From: Verrucomicrobiales bacterium
GTDB lineage: Bacteria > Verrucomicrobiota > Verrucomicrobiia > Verrucomicrobiales > V1-33
Assembly: GCA_947460575.1 (NCBI GenBank)
Contig: CANHIJ010000011.1
Location: forward strand, 1-52,142
Length of the DNA stretch: 52,142 bases
Direction of reading: 5' to 3'
Part shown: positions 1 through 8,236 of the stretch, piece by piece
Numbering within the stretch: the stretch's first letter is position 1
How the letters are laid out: the number at the start of each line of letters is the position of its first letter
Translations under genes and position numbers: made by a program
Notes under the pieces: model-generated
The model's database searches: none
What the model was told of the DNA's origin: nothing
Seen by the model: only the letters and a program-made list of their open reading frames with translations

Positions 1-30
1 GCGTGTCTGCTGGATTTGAAGGTATTCACG

Positions 31-158
31 GGTGGCTTTTTGACTCATGGAGTGTGGCATGCCCACGGTGTCATGCTTTTTGAGTCAACCACCCCCCATG
101 GAGACTTTCCGGAAATCCGCTCCGGTGTCATTATTTATGAGTCAATGCGGTCAATGCG
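31..158. repeat. Upstream repeat cluster with TGAGTCA boxes
   Basis: The region upstream of the first gene carries two 22-bp direct repeats at 67-88 and 124-145. They match at 19 of 22 positions, begin GGTGTCAT and end TGAGTCAA, and start 57 bp apart. A degenerate third unit at 31-47 ends in TGACTCA, the same heptamer in the opposite orientation. A perfect 9-bp tandem repeat, GTCAATGCG, follows at 141-149 and 150-158. Seen directly; a role as binding sites for a regulator of the downstream surface protein is inference. Confidence 0.5.
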
Positions 159-212
159 CCCAGGCTTTGATTGAGCTTGCCAGAAAACCCGCCGCCCCTA
201 TGCTCGGCGGGC

Positions 213-2708
213 ATGAATGCGCTTGAATTTTCTTCCCCTGGCAAAACCTGCCCCCGCCGTGGCCTATTTTTTTGGGCTGGGGTTCTGAGTGGCTGCCTGG
301 CCGCCACCGCCATGGCGGCTCCCGTGATTCAAACCGCCCCCTCGGGAACATGGAGCCTGTGGGCGGGCGGCAGCCCCATTTACCACGTCAAAGCGTTGGG
401 CGCCGAGCCCCTGGCTTATTCGTGGCGGCTAAACGGCCAAGAGATCACCGACAACTTCAGCGCCACCACGGCTGATTTTACCCTCCTGAACTCGACCCTG
501 GCCTCCACCGGGAGCTACACCGTCACGGTATCGGATGCCACGGGATCCACCACCAGTGCCCCTTTCGCGATCAATGTAGCCACCCCGCCTCCGGGGGAGG
601 CTTACACGGCCTCGGTCCTGGCGGATGGACCCACCGCCTATTGGAAATTAAATGAAACCAGCGGCACGATCCTCCGCGATGTCGCCGGGGGCCACCAGGG
701 CACCACCAATCTCAACCGCATTGAGCGCGGCATCAGCGGCCCCCGCGGAATCGCGCCAGATGGAGCCACGCGCATGAAATCGAGCACGACTGGCATCTCC
801 GCTAGCGTGCCGTACACCCCCAACCTCAACCCCTCGGGGGCTTTTTCGCTAGAGTGCTGGGTCAAGCCGGACCTCTCCGGAAATACTGGAAAGGCCGTGC
901 TCTCCAGTCAAAATCGCAGCACCGGCCGGGCGGGCTACGTGATCTACCAAGGGAACAGCGGCAATTTCTGGGACGCTCAACTCGGCAGCGGCGGAGGCTT
1001 TGTGGCCCTCGGCGGGCGCACTCCCATCGTGGCGGGCCGCTGGGACCACCTCGTCCTCACTTACAATGGCACCGAGACCGCTAACCTCTATGTCAACGGC
1101 GCCCTGGAGCGCAGCGCCACTTTCGTGCTGCCCCTCCGCAACAATTTATCGGTTCCCCTGGAAATCGGAAGCCGCAACGGCGGAGAACTGCCCTTTGCCG
1201 GGGCCATCGATGAAGTCGCCTTTTATAATTACGAACTGACCGCCGAGCAGGTGGAGCGCCACTTCAGCATTTCCTACTACCCGGTTGATATCAGCGCCCA
1301 CCCCGCCGCGCTCACCAATGCCGTGGAAGGCAGCACGATCACCCTCACCGCTAACGTCACCGGATTTCCCAACACCTACGATTGGCTCCTCAACGGCAGC
1401 CCGCTCTACCCCGGCGAAACCAACGCCGACGGCACGCGCAAATACCCCCAGGGCACCAGCGGAACCACCCTGGTCCTCACCCAGGCCCTCCCCAGCGACG
1501 CTGGAAACTATAGCCTCAATGTCTACAATCCCCTCGGCGATGTGGAGTCAAATTCCGCCACCGTCAACGTCGCGCTCGACACCTCGCCGCCTAATATTGC
1601 CTACGTCGCCACCACTATCCTGAACCGCGTCCGGGTGGGATTCAATCGGCCCATGACCGCCGACGACCAACTGTTCAATCCGGCTAATTACACCTTCGCC
1701 GGAGGCCTCGCCGTGCTCGGGGTGACCCCGACATCGGACCCCGCCGTGGTCGATCTCATCACCGCGGGCATGGTTTCAGGAAACAGCTATTCCCTCAGCG
1801 TAGCTGGAGTCACCGACCTCAGAATTAGCCAAAACGTCATCGGCGCCAACCAAACTGACTTTGCGACATCCGTGCTCGCCGCCGCGGAGACCTTTACCGG
1901 AGGCGATGTCGGTGAGGGATTGGATCTCGACGGCGCGTTTGCCTACGCGATCAACTTTGGGACCCCTGGCGCGGTGGGCAAGGCGCGCGACGCCAATTTC
2001 ACCTCGGATGGCGACCCCGGCATCACCTGGTCGGCCCCCAACCAGATTCCCAATTGGCACAACCCCGCCTACGGAGATACCCCTGAAGACGACGTCATCG
2101 AGCAGGTCATGCAGTCGATCCGCTGGAATACCGGACCGGTGAGCGTCAACCTCGCCAACCTCATCCCCGGCCAGACCTACAAGTTGCAGTTGCTCTTTGC
2201 CGAGCAATGCTGCGCTAACCGCGGCTTCGACATCCGCATCGAGGGCCTCCTCCTCGTCAACGATTTTCTTCCAGCCCTCATCCAGGGCGGCGCGGGCAAC
2301 ACTAGCCAAGGCGTGGTCGTCACTTATGAATTCAAAGCCCCCGACAGCGTGCTCAATATCCAACTGACCAGCGACCTCACCACCGACCCCGCGATCACGG
2401 ATCACAACCCCATCCTCAACGGCATCACCCTCGAATCGATTGGCCTGGCCCCCCCCGATCTCAAGCGCATCACCGGCCTGACCCGCGGCCCCTCCACTGT
2501 CATCCTCCAAGCCGTGGGCACCCCTGGAAAGACCTATCGCATCGACTACTCGGCGAATTTAGCGGCCTGGCAGGAAGTGAATAGCGCCTTCGTGCCCAGC
2601 GCCAACGGCGAAGCCATTTGGTCCGACACCGATACCTCCCGCGTCGGCGCGGCCGCTCGCCGAGGTTATTACCGACTGCGCGACCCCGCCCTCAAACCCA
2701 ACCCCTAA
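213..2708 (+). CDS. Secreted multidomain LamG/Ig-like/malectin-like surface protein
   Basis: Large exported protein of 831 residues that probably binds carbohydrate at the cell surface; no enzyme motif was seen. An N-terminal signal peptide (basic RR at 15-16, then a hydrophobic stretch to an AMA-A site near residue 35) is followed by an Ig-like domain (~37-122), a LamG/concanavalin-like domain (~130-345, with WDHLVLTYNG, NLYVNG and a DEVAFYNYEL end), a second Ig-like domain (~355-455), a Big_5/SbsA-type Ig domain (~455-560, FNRPM), a malectin-like domain (~560-735, with paired Cys) and a C-terminal tail ending in YYRLRDP. Such modular tails are common in Verrucomicrobia. ATG 213 was preferred over TTG 171 because it puts the signal peptide near the N-terminus. 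The next gene follows on the same strand after ~125 bp. Exact ligand unknown. Confidence 0.85.
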   Translation: MNALEFSSPGKTCPRRGLFFWAGVLSGCLAATAMAAPVIQTAPSGTWSLWAGGSPIYHVKALGAEPLAYSWRLNGQEITDNFSATTADFTLLNSTLASTGSYTVTVSDATGSTTSAPFAINVATPPPGEAYTASVLADGPTAYWKLNETSGTILRDVAGGHQGTTNLNRIERGISGPRGIAPDGATRMKSSTTGISASVPYTPNLNPSGAFSLECWVKPDLSGNTGKAVLSSQNRSTGRAGYVIYQGNSGNFWDAQLGSGGGFVALGGRTPIVAGRWDHLVLTYNGTETANLYVNGALERSATFVLPLRNNLSVPLEIGSRNGGELPFAGAIDEVAFYNYELTAEQVERHFSISYYPVDISAHPAALTNAVEGSTITLTANVTGFPNTYDWLLNGSPLYPGETNADGTRKYPQGTSGTTLVLTQALPSDAGNYSLNVYNPLGDVESNSATVNVALDTSPPNIAYVATTILNRVRVGFNRPMTADDQLFNPANYTFAGGLAVLGVTPTSDPAVVDLITAGMVSGNSYSLSVAGVTDLRISQNVIGANQTDFATSVLAAAETFTGGDVGEGLDLDGAFAYAINFGTPGAVGKARDANFTSDGDPGITWSAPNQIPNWHNPAYGDTPEDDVIEQVMQSIRWNTGPVSVNLANLIPGQTYKLQLLFAEQCCANRGFDIRIEGLLLVNDFLPALIQGGAGNTSQGVVVTYEFKAPDSVLNIQLTSDLTTDPAITDHNPILNGITLESIGLAPPDLKRITGLTRGPSTVILQAVGTPGKTYRIDYSANLAAWQEVNSAFVPSANGEAIWSDTDTSRVGAAARRGYYRLRDPALKPNP

Positions 2709-2834
2709 AACCCGGGATCCCGCAGCCCAGCGCTAAGCCTCGCTTGGCAAAGCACCCCCATCCGGCACAAAAGCGACCGGGGCGCCGCGTCCAGCTTGCG
2801 CCTTGGCCCCAAACGCGACAGCATGGGCCCACTT

Positions 2835-5750
2835 ATGGTGAAAATGTGCCGTCCCCCGCTTCGCGTCTCCTGGCCCATGCTCTGGGCGGTGCTAGCCGCC
2901 AGTCCGCTGGCAGCCGCGGAACCGCTGCGCCCGCCCGCCAGTCGCCCGCTGCCGGGCTCGGTGCACGCGCTGGTCGGCGGCCGCGTCGTCAGCCAGCCAG
3001 GCCGCGTTCTCGAAAAGGGAACCATCCTCCTAACGGATGGGCGCATCGCCGCGGTGGGGCCAGATGCCGCGATTCCTCCTAACGCCGAGATCCACGACAT
3101 GACCGGCACCACCATTTACGCCGGCTTCATCGACGCCCACCTCTCCCTATCTGCAAAGGGCTCAGCCCATCCCGCCGCCACCGCCGAGATCGACGCCCCC
3201 CAGCAAAACCGCCTCACTTCAGGAGCAGGCATGGGATTTCCCGGCGCACCTTCCGCCGCGGGCGGACCAAGCGCCCATTCCGTGGTCACCCCAGAGCGCC
3301 GCATGTCCCGCGAATACGCCCCCGAACCCAAGGAATTGGAAAGCCTGCGGGCCGAAGGCTTCACCGCCGCCAACCTGGTGCCGGACCGCGGGGTGATTCG
3401 CGGCACCAGCACCCTAGCATCACTTTCCTCCAGCGCCGCCGACGCCGCTATTCTGCGCCCGGATACCTTTCAACACATCGCCCTGGATGTACCTGCCCCC
3501 GAAGAAGGGAGTGGCTCCAAACCCGAGGCCTACCCGGGCTCCCTCATGGGGGTCATCGCGGTGATCCGGCAAACCTTCTGCGACGCCCAGTTTCAGGCCG
3601 CCGACACCGCCCACTACGTCGCCCATCCTAACGAACGACCAAGACCGGCGTTTAATGAATCCCTCGAAGCCCTCATGCCCGCGGCGCGCCAAACCCTGCC
3701 GGTGCTCTTTGAGCCCGGGGGCGTCCTCATGGTGGACCGGGCCATGCAGTTGTCTCGCGAATTCGGCCTGCAGCCAATTATCCTAGCAACCGGCCAGGAG
3801 TGGCGCCGCCTTGACCTGGCGCGCGCTGCGGGGGTCCCCTTCATTGTGCCCGTCGACTTTCCGGAAGCAGTCAAACTACCCGAAGCCGACGACTGGGTGG
3901 CGCTCTCCGCGGACCAACTGCGGGCATGGGATCAGGCTCCCAGCAACCCCGCGCTGCTGCGACGCGAAGGCCTCGAAATCGCCCTGACGACCCATGGCCT
4001 GGGAAAGCCCAACCGCTTCCGCCATAATGTCCGCCTCGCCATCGCCCGGGGCCTAAGTGAAAGCGATGCCCTAGCCGCTCTGACCACCGCGCCGGCGAAA
4101 ATGTGCGGCCTTTCCGACCAGTTAGGCCGCATCGAACCCGGCCTCCTCGCCCATCTCACGGTGGTGGAAAACGGCGGCTACTTCGACCCCGAAGCCCGGG
4201 TCCGCGAAGTTTGGATCGATGGCCAGCGCTTCGCGTCGCCGCTCCCCGCCGAAGAAAAAAAACCCGCCAAAAAACCCGCCGAGGCCGAAAAACCGGACCA
4301 ACCGGATCCGAAAAAGGAACTCGAAGCCCTGCGGGCCCAGCTCACCGCGGCGCCCGCCCAGCAAGACCGCGGGCCTCTGCTGGCGCCCCCAGCCATTTTT
4401 ATCAAGTCCGCCACCGTCTGGACCAGCGGGCCCCAGGGCCGTTTAGACGGGGCTAGCGTGCTCATCGTGGACGGAAAAGTGCGCGCCGTCGGCGCCATTG
4501 ATCCCGTCGATGTCCCCACCTCGGCCCTCGTGATTGACCGCCCCGGCATCCACGTCACTCCCGGATTGATCGACTGCCACAGCCACAGCATGATCATCGG
4601 TGGGGTCAATGAGGGCACCCTGCCCTCCACCGCCATGGTCCGCATCGGCGACGTGGTGAACTCTGAAGTCGAAACCATTCACCAACAACTCGCCGGCGGA
4701 CTGACCACCGCTAACTTGCTGCACGGCTCGGCCAACCCGATCGGCGGCCAAAGCTGCGTCATCAAATTGCGCGACGGAGCCAGCCCAGAAGAACTCAAGC
4801 TCAAGGGAGCCCCCGGCGGAATCAAGTTTGCCCTCGGAGAAAATGTCAAGCAGTCCAACTGGGGCGACAACTTCCGCAGCCGCTTTCCGCAGAGCCGCAT
4901 GGGCGTCCCCGCCTTCCACACCAATCGCTTTACGGCCGCCAAACAATACGCCGAGGCCCTCGCCTCGCAGCAGCGCCTGGGCGGCCCACCGGTGCGGCGG
5001 GACCTCGAACTGGAAACCCTAGCGGAGATTATTCGAGGGGAGCGCCTCATCCACTGTCACAGCTACCGCCAGGATGAAGTGCTCGTATTTCTCCGGGTCA
5101 TGGAGTCCTTCGGGGTGCGCGTCGCTACCCTGCAGCATATTCTGGAAGGTTATAAAGTGGCCGATGAAATCGCCAAGCACGGCGCGGGGGCCTCATCTTT
5201 CTCCGATTGGTGGGCCTACAAGCTCGAAGTCTTTGACGCCATTCCCGACGCCGGGAGCATCATGCGCGAACGCGGGGTCCTGGTTTCCTTTAATTCGGAT
5301 TCCTCCGACCACGCGCGCCGCCTGAATTTTGAAGCCGCGAAGGCCGTGAAATACGGAGCGACCCCAGAAGCCGAAGCCCTGAAATTCGTCACCCTCAACC
5401 CCGCCAAGCAACTCGGCATCGACCAATGGGTTGGTTCCCTGGAGCCAGGCAAGGACGGGGATTTCGCGATTTGGAGCGGACACCCCTTCGACACCCGGAG
5501 CGTTTGTCAGGAAACCTGGATCGACGGAAAACAATACTTTCAAATCGACGCCGCCCAGCGCCGCGCCGCAGCCCGCCAAAAGGAACGCCTAGCCCTCGTC
5601 GCTAAAGCCAAAACCCTCTCCGGCGACGCCCCCGCCGACCCCGCCACCGCGAAGGCCCAAGCCAAATTCTTTTACCGGGCGCTCGAAGACCGCCAAAGCC
5701 ACCGCTGCCTGGACTGCTGCCTGGACCACCAAATGCCATGGAAAAACTGA
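2835..5750 (+). CDS. Exported double amidohydrolase (fusion of a degenerate and an intact domain)
   Basis: Two amidohydrolase-like halves in one 971-residue protein. After a signal peptide (hydrophobic PMLWAVLAASPLAAA), the first half (~25-470) has the fold signatures (ILLTDGRIAAVG, YAGFIDAH) but reads H102-L-S where the metal-binding HxH should be. A Lys/Pro/Glu-rich linker (~475-525) leads to the second half (~530-970), which has TPGLID followed by H582-S-H584, a later HCHS motif, an LQHILEGYKVA segment and the NSDSSDHAR segment expected to carry the catalytic Asp. The family hydrolyses C-N bonds in cyclic amides or peptide-like substrates; the substrate here is unknown. ATG 2835 was chosen because it gives the best signal peptide; ATG 2823 and TTG 2796 are in frame. 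The 3' end overlaps the next gene by 13 bp, so the two are probably co-translated. Confidence 0.85.
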   Translation: MVKMCRPPLRVSWPMLWAVLAASPLAAAEPLRPPASRPLPGSVHALVGGRVVSQPGRVLEKGTILLTDGRIAAVGPDAAIPPNAEIHDMTGTTIYAGFIDAHLSLSAKGSAHPAATAEIDAPQQNRLTSGAGMGFPGAPSAAGGPSAHSVVTPERRMSREYAPEPKELESLRAEGFTAANLVPDRGVIRGTSTLASLSSSAADAAILRPDTFQHIALDVPAPEEGSGSKPEAYPGSLMGVIAVIRQTFCDAQFQAADTAHYVAHPNERPRPAFNESLEALMPAARQTLPVLFEPGGVLMVDRAMQLSREFGLQPIILATGQEWRRLDLARAAGVPFIVPVDFPEAVKLPEADDWVALSADQLRAWDQAPSNPALLRREGLEIALTTHGLGKPNRFRHNVRLAIARGLSESDALAALTTAPAKMCGLSDQLGRIEPGLLAHLTVVENGGYFDPEARVREVWIDGQRFASPLPAEEKKPAKKPAEAEKPDQPDPKKELEALRAQLTAAPAQQDRGPLLAPPAIFIKSATVWTSGPQGRLDGASVLIVDGKVRAVGAIDPVDVPTSALVIDRPGIHVTPGLIDCHSHSMIIGGVNEGTLPSTAMVRIGDVVNSEVETIHQQLAGGLTTANLLHGSANPIGGQSCVIKLRDGASPEELKLKGAPGGIKFALGENVKQSNWGDNFRSRFPQSRMGVPAFHTNRFTAAKQYAEALASQQRLGGPPVRRDLELETLAEIIRGERLIHCHSYRQDEVLVFLRVMESFGVRVATLQHILEGYKVADEIAKHGAGASSFSDWWAYKLEVFDAIPDAGSIMRERGVLVSFNSDSSDHARRLNFEAAKAVKYGATPEAEALKFVTLNPAKQLGIDQWVGSLEPGKDGDFAIWSGHPFDTRSVCQETWIDGKQYFQIDAAQRRAAARQKERLALVAKAKTLSGDAPADPATAKAQAKFFYRALEDRQSHRCLDCCLDHQMPWKN

Positions 5751-7015
5751 GCCTATCCCTCGCCACTCTGCTGGCCCTCACCGCCGCCGCTGCCGCCGAT
5801 ACCCTCCTGCTGCGCGGCGCCACCGTGCACACCGTATCCCACGGCATCCTCGCCCCCGGCGACGTCCTCATCAAGGACGAGCGCATCGCAGCCGTCGCCG
5901 CACACCTCGACCAACCCGCGGACCGCACCCTCGATCTCCAGGGACTCCACCTCTTCCCCGGCCTCATCAGCGCCGCTACGGACCTCGGCTTGGTCGAAAT
6001 CTCCGGCATCCGCGCCTCCCTCGACGACCAGGAAACTGGCGAATTCACTCCCGAAATCCAGTCCTGGACCGCCGTCAATCCCGACTCCGAACTCATCCCG
6101 GTCACCCGCGCCAATGGCATCACCCACTTTGTCCCGGTGCCCGGAGGCAAACTCCTCGCCGGAACTTCCGGTCTCCTCGCCGCACGAGGCTGGACCCTGG
6201 AGGACATGACCCTGCGCCGCCAGACGGCCATGCACCTGTTCTGGCCCGACCACTCCCTCAATATCCCCGGGCCTAACGCGGCGGAAAAAACCAAATCCCT
6301 CGAGGACCAGTCCCGGGAGCGACTCGAGCGGGTGCGCACCATTGAGGATTTTTTCCGCGAAGCGGAAGCCTGGCAAAAACGCACCCCGGGCAGCCCCACC
6401 GTGCCCGCCTGGGAGGCCATGGGTCCGGTAGTCCGGGGAGAATTGCCCCTGATGATCCACGCCCAAGGCCTGCGCGAAATCCGCGCCGCTCTACAATGGA
6501 GCGCCTTGCGCCCCCAGTTGCGCGTGGTGCTCGAAGGCGGCCGCGATGCCTGGATCCTAGCCAAAGAAATAGCCGAACGCAAAATTCCGGTAATCTACAG
6601 CGAAGTCTTTGCCCTCCCCGCAAGCAGCGCCGATGCCTACGACGTGCAGTTCCGCGCCCCGGCGGTGCTCCACCAGGCAGGCGTCGTCACCGCCATTAGC
6701 GAAGGGCTCGGCCGCTTCAGCGCCTCCAGCCAGCGCAACCTGCCCTACAGCGCCGCTCAGGCTGCCGCTTTCGGCCTGCCTCCTGAGGCCGCCCTCGCCG
6801 CCATCACCTTGATTCCCGCTCAAATCCACGGCATGGGCGACACCCTCGGTTCCATTGAACCCGGCAAAGACGCCTCCCTCTTCGCCGCCACCGGCGATAT
6901 CCTCGATATCCGCTCGGTCGTAAAACACCTCTGGATCTCCGGCGTGGCGCAGTCTCTCGCCACGCGGCACACCCGCCTCGCAGAGCGCTACCGCTCCCGG
7001 CCCCAGGCCAAGTAA
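5738..7015 (+). CDS. Exported amidohydrolase-like protein lacking the HxH metal motif
   Basis: This 425-residue protein begins with a clear signal peptide (MEKLSLSLATLLALTAAAAA) and has the composite fold of amidohydrolases (TLLLRGATVHTV, DVLIKDERIAAVA, LHLFPGLI, and a C-terminal LGSIEPGKDASLF). Where the family has GxIDxHxH it reads PGLISAATDLG, so the first two metal ligands are missing. It is probably a non-catalytic or differently active partner of the upstream double amidohydrolase, whose stop codon it overlaps. Pairs of adjacent amidohydrolases are known in Planctomycetes, Verrucomicrobia and Bacteroidetes. Followed by a strong hairpin at 7055-7089. Confidence 0.85.
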   Translation: MEKLSLSLATLLALTAAAAADTLLLRGATVHTVSHGILAPGDVLIKDERIAAVAAHLDQPADRTLDLQGLHLFPGLISAATDLGLVEISGIRASLDDQETGEFTPEIQSWTAVNPDSELIPVTRANGITHFVPVPGGKLLAGTSGLLAARGWTLEDMTLRRQTAMHLFWPDHSLNIPGPNAAEKTKSLEDQSRERLERVRTIEDFFREAEAWQKRTPGSPTVPAWEAMGPVVRGELPLMIHAQGLREIRAALQWSALRPQLRVVLEGGRDAWILAKEIAERKIPVIYSEVFALPASSADAYDVQFRAPAVLHQAGVVTAISEGLGRFSASSQRNLPYSAAQAAAFGLPPEAALAAITLIPAQIHGMGDTLGSIEPGKDASLFAATGDILDIRSVVKHLWISGVAQSLATRHTRLAERYRSRPQAK

Positions 7016-7054
7016 AGCGCGCTGCGCCCGCACCTTGGCATCACCTCCTCCCCA

Positions 7055-7089
7055 CGCGCCCTGAACTGCCCAGCGCAGTTCAGGGCGCG
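7055..7089 (+). terminator. Strong 15-bp stem hairpin after the amidohydrolase pair
   Basis: A perfect inverted repeat of 15 bp (7055-7069 with 7075-7089) around a 5-nt loop CCAGC lies 40 bp after the stop codon of the amidohydrolase-like gene. There is no clean T-tract downstream (GCCTTGCTTATCC), so it may be a terminator or an mRNA 3'-end stabiliser. Confidence 0.55.
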
Positions 7090-7345
7090 GCCTTGCTTAT
7101 CCTAAAATCGTGAGTTGACTATCGTATTCGGGGAGGCGCGGAGCGCTAGCGCGGGAGGCTTTCGCTTCTCTCGTGGGCTTTTTGAGAGCTGCCGCGCTGA
7201 CACCCCTGCCGGGGTGCAGGCCCTCGTGGGACGCGGATCCGGTGGTGTCGCTCCGCTCAACCACCGGCTACCTTCTGGGATGCCTCCGGCATCTTCCTGG
7301 GCATGTCTCGCAGACCCGATTTTGAGAGGGATTTTGACCGCGGAG

Positions 7346-7437
7346 GGGACTCACCTAACTGTGAGCCTAGAGAGGTGAGAGAACACGGATCATTCCCGAT
7401 CCCAAGAAAGGGCCCTGGGGTCGCGGTTTCACTCCCG
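7346..7437 (+). repeat. Intergenic direct repeat, copy A
   Basis: First copy of a ~95-bp repeat whose two conserved blocks are 7346-7375 (starts GGGACTCACC, ends GAGG) and 7407-7437 (starts AAAGGGCCC, contains GTCGCG, ends ACTCCCG). The 31-bp spacer between blocks is not conserved with copy B at 8122-8220. Same orientation as copy B. No coding content is apparent. Confidence 0.6.
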
Positions 7438-7554
7438 CTTCGAGGATAAAGTGGACACCATCACTTTGCCCAGCGGTGCTTTGCTGGAAAAGAGGGCGGG
7501 GTGGCCGACCGATGGACCGCCCCTTCAGGGCTGGGTTCGGTTTTTGGCCGGAGT

Positions 7555-7573
7555 CCCAGGGCATTGCCCTGGG
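7555..7573 (+). repeat. REP-like hairpin CCCAGGGC-ATT-GCCCTGGG
   Basis: Perfect 8-bp stem with an ATT triloop. The same arms recur at 7905-7923 with an AAC loop. Similar short palindromes are typical of REP families; no REP-associated transposase gene is present in the window. Confidence 0.55.
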
Positions 7574-7811
7574 CTAGCGCAGGCCGCGCCGTGGGCGCTC
7601 TCCATCGGGCGGCTCAAGGGGCCACATCGCCGCACGATGCGCCGCAACAGGAATTTGTTTCCGCCCGGTTGGCGCTCTCCACCTGGCGGCCCGAGGGTCC
7701 GATCCAATGGGCCGATCCAATGGTCAGGGCTTGGCGGCGATCTGCGCGCGGCGCGCAAGCTCCCACGGTTCGCTCCAATGCCCCGCTCCAATGGTCCGCT
7801 CCAGTAGTCCA

Positions 7812-7876
7812 CTCCACATGGTCTACTCCACATGGTCTACTCCACATGGTCCACTCCACATGGGTTGCTCCACATG
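7812..7876 (+). repeat. 14-bp minisatellite, five core units
   Basis: The nonamer CTCCACATG occurs exactly at 7812, 7826, 7840, 7854 and 7868, always 14 bp apart, separated by 5-bp variable spacers (GTCTA, GTCTA, GTCCA, GGTTG). More degenerate units (CTCCAATG, CTCCAGTA) extend the array leftwards to about 7774. Units are too short and continuous to be a CRISPR array. Confidence 0.75.
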
Positions 7877-7879
7877 GGT

Positions 7880-7892
7880 GCCCCAACGGGGC
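7880..7892 (+). repeat. Triloop hairpin GCCCC-AAC-GGGGC
   Basis: A 5-bp stem with an AAC loop, directly after the minisatellite. It shares its loop sequence and orientation with the hairpins at 7905-7923 and 8126-8142. Confidence 0.4.
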
Positions 7893-7904
7893 AAAATGCG
7901 ATAG

Positions 7905-7923
7905 CCCAGGGCAACGCCCTGGG
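7905..7923 (+). repeat. REP-like hairpin CCCAGGGC-AAC-GCCCTGGG
   Basis: Second copy of the 8-bp arm palindrome also found at 7555-7573, with AAC as its loop. Orientation is the same as the other triloop hairpins of the island. Confidence 0.55.
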
Positions 7924-8121
7924 TCCGATGTCGGAAAAAATGCCGAGCCCTGTAGGGGCGCCATAACTTCGAATGTGACAGCGTCACCCGGTCGCCGGAA
8001 AGGAGAAAAAACCGGAGCAACCCCACCCCAATCGCGGGTACCTCATGGCACGCTGGGGCGTGCCCCCGCCCGGCGGGCGGGTCCATCGATCGCGGTGCGG
8101 TGGTGGCTTTTGACAACAAAA

Positions 8122-8220
8122 GGGACTCACCCAACGGGTGAGCCTGGGGAGGCCAGTAAAAACGAATCAGGCCCCATGCTTAGGCTGTAAAAGGGCCCCC
8201 TAGTCGCGTTTCGACTCCCG
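8122..8220 (+). repeat. Intergenic direct repeat, copy B
   Basis: Second copy of the repeat at 7346-7437. Conserved blocks are 8122-8152 and 8190-8220. The first block contains a perfect 7-bp hairpin, CTCACCC-AAC-GGGTGAG (8126-8142), which is decayed in copy A. The second block ends TTTCGACTCCCG, which superficially resembles a tRNA T-arm, but no other tRNA arms are present. Confidence 0.6.
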
Positions 8221-8236
8221 GTTTTAGGCTTATCTT

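Larger units (their letters stand above)
7438..8121. other. Non-coding hairpin-rich intergenic island
   Basis: This stretch between two direct repeats shows no credible gene. It contains several short hairpins with three-base loops, one 8-bp palindromic arm pair present twice (7555-7573 and 7905-7923), a 14-bp minisatellite (7812-7876), a near-perfect G/C palindrome at 8065-8081, and hairpins at 7880-7892, 7947-7959 and 7975-7987. The one open frame of notable length (7501-8190, +) translates these repeats into low-complexity peptide and is not treated as a gene. It resembles clusters of repetitive extragenic palindromes; function unknown. Confidence 0.6.

Noticed and set aside
1776..2510. 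Open frame of 244 codons on the - strand inside the LamG gene
   Set aside because: No domain signature; it lies fully inside a gene with clear Ig/malectin domains.
7115..7378. Open frame of 87 codons on the + strand after the hairpin
   Set aside because: No recognisable domain, atypical composition and no sensible start context; it enters direct repeat copy A.
7774..7880. Possible CRISPR array
   Set aside because: The repeat period is 14 bp with 5-bp spacers, far shorter than CRISPR repeats and spacers, and no cas genes are present.
7501..8190. Open frame of 229 codons on the + strand
   Set aside because: It is made of the minisatellite, hairpins and Arg/Pro/Ser-rich low-complexity sequence, has no domain signature, and lies in the repeat island.
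8190..8225. T-arm-like sequence TTTCGACTCCCG suggesting a tRNA
   Set aside because: No acceptor, D or anticodon arms can be drawn around it; the same stretch is altered in copy A.
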